DNA of 64,000 nt from Sphingomonas hankyongi. Lineage in GTDB: Bacteria > Pseudomonadota > Alphaproteobacteria > Sphingomonadales > Sphingomonadaceae. Of this stretch, positions 63,313 through 64,000 are shown one piece after another. Below the pieces are notes generated by a model. It saw only the letters and a list, made by a program, of their open reading frames with translations. It did no database searches and was not told the origin of the DNA. Numbering within the stretch: position 1 is the first letter of the stretch; every line of letters starts with the position of its first letter. Made by a program: the position numbers and the translations under genes. The stretch spans positions 496,001 through 560,000 of the forward strand of contig NZ_JAMGBE010000001.1 of assembly GCF_023516575.1 (NCBI RefSeq). The letters run 5' to 3'.

Positions 63313-64000
63313 ATGAACCGCGAAACTTCTATCCACAGCTCCGACACGCTCGTGGTGGTTGATCGTTCGCGCCAGCGCCGGCGGTGGATCATCATCGCCG
63401 TGGCGGCGGTCCTGCTTCTCGCGCTTGGCGTCGCGCTGATGATGCGCGGCGGCGAATCCAAGACCGCGGATACAGCCGCGGGCAGCGCGCAGGTACCGAA
63501 CGTCAGTGTCGTTGTCCCGGGTCGCACCCAGGTGGGCAAAACGATTACGGCTAGCGGTCCGCTTGGCGCTCGGCGCGACCAGCCGGTCGGCATCGCCGGA
63601 TCCGGCGGCCGGGTCGTACGAGTCTTCGTGGATGCGGGCAGCTGGGTCCGCGCGGGCCAGGTTCTCGCCGTCGTCGACCGCTCGGTCCAGGCGCAGCAGG
63701 CTGCGCAGCTCGCCGCACAGGTCGATGCGGCGCGCGCCAACGCGGCACTCGCACAGAGCAATTATGAGCGGGCGCTCGCCCTCAAGGGCCGCGGCTTCGT
63801 CTCCAAGGCAGAGATCGATTCCAAGAAGGCGACGCGCGACTCCGCTTATGCCCAGGTTCGCGTAGCGCAGGCGCAGCTTGCGGCCACGCGCGCCGAGATC
63901 GGCCGTCTCAACGTGACCGCCCCGACGAGCGGGCTTATTCTTTCGCGCAGCGTCGAGGCGGGCCAGGTTGTCGGTGCCGGATCGCCAGCCTTGTTCCGCC
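63313..64000 (+). CDS. RND efflux periplasmic adaptor (HlyD/AcrA family), partial
   Basis: The first 229 residues of a membrane-fusion protein; the gene leaves the right edge. A cytoplasmic start is followed by a membrane anchor (WIIIAVAAVLLLALGVALMM), the beginning of a biotinyl-lipoyl hybrid domain (GIAGSGGRVVRVFVDAGSWV) and an alpha-helical hairpin (ANAALAQSNYERALALKGRG), then LNVTAPTSGLILSRSVEAGQ. The adaptor bridges an inner-membrane RND pump and an outer-membrane channel, which should follow to the right. ATG at 63310 is an alternative start. Confidence 0.9.
   Translation, partial: MNRETSIHSSDTLVVVDRSRQRRRWIIIAVAAVLLLALGVALMMRGGESKTADTAAGSAQVPNVSVVVPGRTQVGKTITASGPLGARRDQPVGIAGSGGRVVRVFVDAGSWVRAGQVLAVVDRSVQAQQAAQLAAQVDAARANAALAQSNYERALALKGRGFVSKAEIDSKKATRDSAYAQVRVAQAQLAATRAEIGRLNVTAPTSGLILSRSVEAGQVVGAGSPALFR

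Noticed and set aside
1-64000. CRISPR array, prophage or transposon
   Set aside because: No regularly spaced repeats, phage structural genes, transposase or integrase were seen in the window.

Overview
The window reads as chromosomal DNA of a high-GC alphaproteobacterium of the Sphingomonadales (Sphingomonas/Sphingomicrobium type). The case rests on protein-level resemblance: a SciP (DUF1153) homologue, a DUF6894 protein, an SWFGD-like charged protein, a serC-serA operon with a leader hairpin, and a dispersed short repeat that reads VRFRPIADI or SAFRPIADI on one strand, which I associate with sphingomonads. There is no rRNA, no complete tRNA, no CRISPR array, no transposase and no integrase.

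Layout. 1-3.6 kb: 5' part of the dcw cluster on the minus strand (mraZ-rsmH-ftsL-ftsI, ftsI leaving the window) behind a promoter region with four GGGAT repeats at 10-bp period and a perfect DnaA box. 3.6-9.8 kb: small envelope genes, a serine beta-lactamase-family protein, purL and a DUF3052 gene. 9.9-10.7 kb: bfd-bfr iron-storage pair behind a Fur-like dyad. 10.7-14.6 kb: orphan HPt protein and the conserved yfgM-like/bamB/der block. 14.7-17.4 kb: Crp-type regulator, DUF6894, panB, small proteins. 17.5-23 kb: sulfate uptake operon (Rrf2 regulator, sbp, OprP-like porin, cysT, cysW, short cysA). 23-29.5 kb: SWFGD-like protein, L,D-transpeptidase, NTF2-like protein, guaA, coiled-coil protein, ArsR-SRPBCC pair, Gly/Tyr-rich secreted protein. 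29.7-32 kb: a TbpB-like secreted protein followed by a Slam (surface lipoprotein assembly modifier) homologue. 32-39.4 kb: rplQ, desaturase, acetyltransferase-like protein, multicopper oxidase, xth, erpA-type gene, M23 peptidase. 39.6-47.7 kb: serC-serA with attenuator-like leader, pcm, purA, and the dnaJ-like/yihY/fabI/acyP group. 47.7-56.3 kb is gene-poor and looks accessory: a TIR-TPR protein, several small lineage-specific genes, five copies of the repeat family, paired hairpins, a csp operon and a transporter remnant. 56.3-64 kb returns to housekeeping genes: GFA protein, pdxH, CDF transporter, PhzF-like, NUDIX, mnmA, sciP, two GlsB/YeaQ proteins, a SIMPL protein and the start of an RND adaptor.

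Functional links: division (dcw), serine synthesis (serC-serA), purines (purL, guaA, purA), sulfate import with its own Rrf2 regulator, and iron storage. The Slam/TbpB-like pair is the most interesting specialised system: a two-gene surface or secretion module of the kind that captures metal or haem, with no TonB receptor next to it. The leader of serC, the mraZ control region and the accessory stretch at 48-56 kb are the other places worth attention.
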